From: Medakamo hakoo
Taxonomy: Eukaryota; Chlorophyta; Trebouxiophyceae; Coccomyxaceae
Assembly: GCA_026636295.1 (NCBI GenBank)
Contig: CP089464.1
Span: 496,001-560,000 of the forward strand
DNA: 64,000 bases
Direction of reading: 5' to 3'
In this document: positions 61,640 to 64,000 of the stretch, piece by piece
Position numbering within the stretch: position 1 is the first letter of the stretch
Layout: each line of letters starts with the position of its first letter
Made by a program: the position numbers and the translations under genes
The notes under the pieces: model-generated
The model's input: the letters and a program-made list of their open reading frames with translations, nothing else
What the model was told of the DNA's origin: nothing
Database searches by the model: none

Positions 61640-62519
61640 ATGCCCCCTCGGCGCGGGCGCGCGCCCGGCCGCAGCGGCGCCGCGCCGCCCCGCGCTCCGC
61701 CGGCTGGCCCTTCGGGCGCAACCGCCGCCGCCGGTGCTGCCGCCGCTGCCGCCGCCGCCCGAGATGAAGCGGCTGCACCGCGCGAAGAGGCCATGGTCAA
61801 GGACCTGCTGCGGGCGATGGTGAGATGGGCGGCGTGTCTTTTGTTCGTTTTTTGCCTTCCCATCGCTCGGCCCTCCCTCCCAACCCACTCCCTCTCACCC
61901 CCCCTCCCCCCCCAAAAAAACAAAACGCGCGCGCCTCCCACAGGGCGTCTCCGACTACGAACCCCGCGTGGTACCCCAGCTCCTGGATTTCCTGTACCGG
62001 TACGTCTCGGACGTGCTGCGCGACGCGGACGCGTACGCGGCTGCGGCGGGGCGGCCGGGCGGGGATGGCGGCGGCGGCGGGGACGGCGTCGGCGGCGGCG
62101 CGGGCGGCGGGCGGCGCCGTGTAGGCGGCGGAGACGCGGCCGCCACCACCACCGGTGGCGGCGTCGGCCGCGGCGACGTCTACGTCGCCCTGGCCGCCCG
62201 GGAAGCGGCTGGGTACGCCGCCCCACCGCCGGCGGCCGTGGTCGCCGCGTCCGCGGCGGCCCGCAACGCGCTCCCCTTCCCGCCCATCCGGGCGGTTGGC
62301 GGCCTGCACCCGCCGCCGCCGCCCGCGGCGTTGTTGGGCGCGACGTACGACATCGCGCCCGCGGTTGCGGCGGCGGGCGTGGAGCCTGCGGCCGCGCCGC
62401 CGCCCGTGCTGCAGGGCGGGGGCGGGCCGCGGCGGAGGGGCGGCCGGGCGGCCGCGCCCGGCAACGCGCTGGGAGGCGGCGGGGACGACGGGGACGGGGA
62501 CGGGATGGAGGCAGGGTGA
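61640..62519 (+). CDS. TAF9: TFIID/SAGA subunit TAF9 (histone-fold)
   Basis: Exons 61640-61819 and 61944-62519 give 251 residues. The histone fold spans the splice: AMVKDLLRAM joins GVSDYEPRVVPQLLDFLYRY, then VSDVLRDADAYA (residues about 51-95), matching the TAF9 pattern LLKSMGVEDYEPRVV...YVTDVLLDAQVYA. A Gly-rich insert takes the place of a loop, then VGRGDVYVALAAREA corresponds to the DVKLAIQ helix. RNALPFPPIRAVGGLHPPPP and LLGATYDIA follow as in other TAF9 proteins, where IPLPPI and LPPE precede the end of the conserved region. It pairs with TAF6 in TFIID and SAGA. The N-terminal 50 residues are a low-complexity addition. Confidence 0.9.
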
Positions 62520-62941
62520 GAGCGTTTGTGTTGCAGTGTGTCTGTGTGTGTGCTCGCTTTTTCTGGGTTCGCTGTCGTCGCACTGTAGAGGCGGGGCCCC
62601 CCGCCCCTCGCCGCCGGCGGTGGAGAGAAGAAAACAAGGGGGCGGCACCGACCCTCTCGCCCTCAGACGGGCTCTTCCTGCACGAAGGCCCTCGGCTGCA
62701 CCTTCGCCTTCCTTCTCTCCGCTCCCGCCCCCCTAAAACCGCCCTAGGCGCCCACAGACCACCACCCCCGGGTGCACAGGTGAGTGCAGCAGCGTCTGGC
62801 ATGCGTGGGGCGGAGTTAGGGGAGCGTTCCGGCGGGCGGCGCTCCGCTTTGCATTGGCGGACACCTCACTTGAGGCGCGCTGTGTTTTTTTCGTTCCAAT
62901 GCCCTCTCTCCCCCGTCACACCACAGCAACGCCCGCCAGCC
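62520..62941. other. Intergenic region TAF9 to PA200-like gene
   Basis: 422 bases between same-strand genes with no supportable coding sequence. A T-rich patch at 62884-62900 and a CACAG near 62924 may belong to a 5'-UTR intron of the downstream gene. Confidence 0.4.
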
Positions 62942-64000
62942 ATGGCGTGCGCCCCCACGTCCTGGCTGCCGCCTCCAACCGCCGCTGACGCGGCCTCGGA
63001 CACGGCCCGATGGGAGGCCATGGTCGACGCGTTTGTGGAGGCGTGGACCAGCTCCGCGCACCTCCCACCAGCCGAGCGCGCGCTCGGCACGCTGCCGTGG
63101 GTCGCCCTGTTCAACAAGTGAGGAAGAGGGGTTTCGGGTGGGGTAGGGCTTGCGTGCACAGCTGTGAGAGGGGTGGGGAAAAGAGCGGCACGAGCGAAAC
63201 CCGGGCCGTGTCGGCGGGAGGCGTTTCCTTTTTTGGGCGCGGAGGAGGAGGTGGTCGGGGCCCGAAACCGGCGGGCCAGACCAAGCCTGCTCCATCCCGT
63301 CCCCGCCCCCCCCTCCGTCACACACACGCACGCCCACCTCCCCCCTGCCACCACCAAACACAAAAAAATGACAGCTGGGTGAAAGTCCTCGACCGCCAGG
63401 CCGTCTCGCCGCGCGCCGCGCGCGCGGCCGTCGAAACGATGCTGGCCATCGCGGCCGCCTGCCCGCCGCACACCTCGCTCGCCGTCCACACGCGCTGGCT
63501 GGGCCTGGCCGGCGCGCACATGGGCAAGGCCTGCCGCATTGCGCTGGGCCGGTCGGGCTTCACCGCCGACTGGAAGGGCGTGCGGGCCCTGGTGGAGGCG
63601 GCCGGCCTCACCCCGCTGCCCGCCTACGAAGGCCCCGTCGTCCGCGAACAGCTGCGGTCCGCGGCGCTGCGCCTCGCGCGGTCCGCCCGCCGTTTTTACC
63701 CGCCAGGCGCCGCCGCCGAAATCTGGGCGGCGGCGGAACCGGGCCTGCGCCCGGACCGCACGCCCGAAGCCGCGCCGTTTGAGGCGCTGGGCTGGCTGGC
63801 CCTCCTGTTCCCGGCCAAGGCCGTCGCGTCGCCCCACCCGGCCGACACGGGCCTGGCCTGGGGCGGCATGGTCGCGTCCTGGCTGTCCGCCCTGCAGTCT
63901 GTGGGCGGCAACGCGTGGTGGGACGGGCTGTGGCTGCGCCTCTTTGCGCGCGTCGCCCGCCACGACACCCGCGGCGCGTGCGACTGGGCCGCCGCGTCGC
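62942..64000 (+). CDS. PA200/Blm10-like proteasome activator, N-terminal part
   Basis: Exons 62942-63117 and 63375 to beyond the window end; about 267 residues are visible. The splice divides an Asn codon (LFN-N-WVKVLDRQAVSPR). The visible part has LGTLPWVALFNNWVKV early on, then PFEALGWLALLFPAKAVASP, LAWGGMVASWLSALQSVGGN and AWWDGLWLRLFARVARHDTR. This last region resembles the N-terminal HEAT-repeat region of PSME4/PA200, where a W-x(n)-N-x-FWD-x-LW block with ARVAKHD-type text is conserved. PA200 caps the 20S proteasome. The identification is from pattern memory only and the gene is incomplete, so it is moderate. Confidence 0.6.

Noticed and set aside
1-64000. Searched by eye for transposons, LTR or virus-like elements, rRNA and centromeric repeats.
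   Set aside because: No transposase, reverse transcriptase, integrase or capsid-like motif, and no long direct or inverted repeats, were noticed. Small or diverged elements could be missed without a search.

Overview
The window looks like nuclear DNA of a GC-rich unicellular alga, most likely a green alga (Chlorophyta). By eye the GC content is about 70-75 %. I can support 31 protein-coding genes, two of them cut by the window ends, and one tRNA gene. Twenty-five of the 31 genes are split, by 45 short introns that all follow the GT-AG rule, mostly with GTGAG or GTGCG donors. Plastid biology shows in an RSH (p)ppGpp enzyme, SirB, a PrmA-type methyltransferase and a small lumen-type protein. 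Plant-type families include a FAE1-like ketoacyl-CoA synthase, an AP2 factor, a PHD-GNAT protein resembling IDM1, an EXS-only protein and GDT1. I cannot name a genus. The usual chlorophyte TGTAA polyadenylation signal is not evident after most stop codons. No transposon, virus-like element or CRISPR array was seen.

Layout. 1-16.1 kb: end of a tandem universal-stress protein, a linker-histone-like gene, an SCD6/LSM14/DCP5-type mRNP protein, a WDR44-like WD40 protein, V-ATPase subunit A, an enhancer-of-polycomb-like protein with a histone-H1-like tail, and a GDT1 cation transporter. 16.5-26.6 kb: RPL5, an LRR protein, a J-domain/GPALPP fusion, tRNA-Gln(CTG), then a tightly packed same-strand run of ATP10, a six-TM protein and a small organelle-type protein. 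26.9-44.7 kb: EXS protein, coiled-coil protein, KCS, PHD-acetyltransferase, PrmA, RSH, SirB, AP2/ERF factor. 44.9-54.2 kb: a very large C5 DNA methyltransferase whose catalytic domain is followed by PWWP, Tudor and zinc-knuckle modules, two unrecognised proteins and a small lumen-type protein. 54.6-64 kb: PP4 catalytic subunit, RPS7, SMG7/EST1-like, RPL18, TAF9 and the start of a PA200/Blm10-like proteasome activator.

Genes are mixed housekeeping loci rather than an operon-like pathway. Chromatin and transcription genes are numerous (linker histone, EPL1-like, PHD-GNAT, AP2, DNA methyltransferase, TAF9), and mRNA fate is represented by SCD6 and SMG7. The most unusual item is the methyltransferase at 44858-50884, which carries its own chromatin-reading domains C-terminal to the catalytic domain. 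All gene models are hand-spliced from the sequence and have no transcript support.
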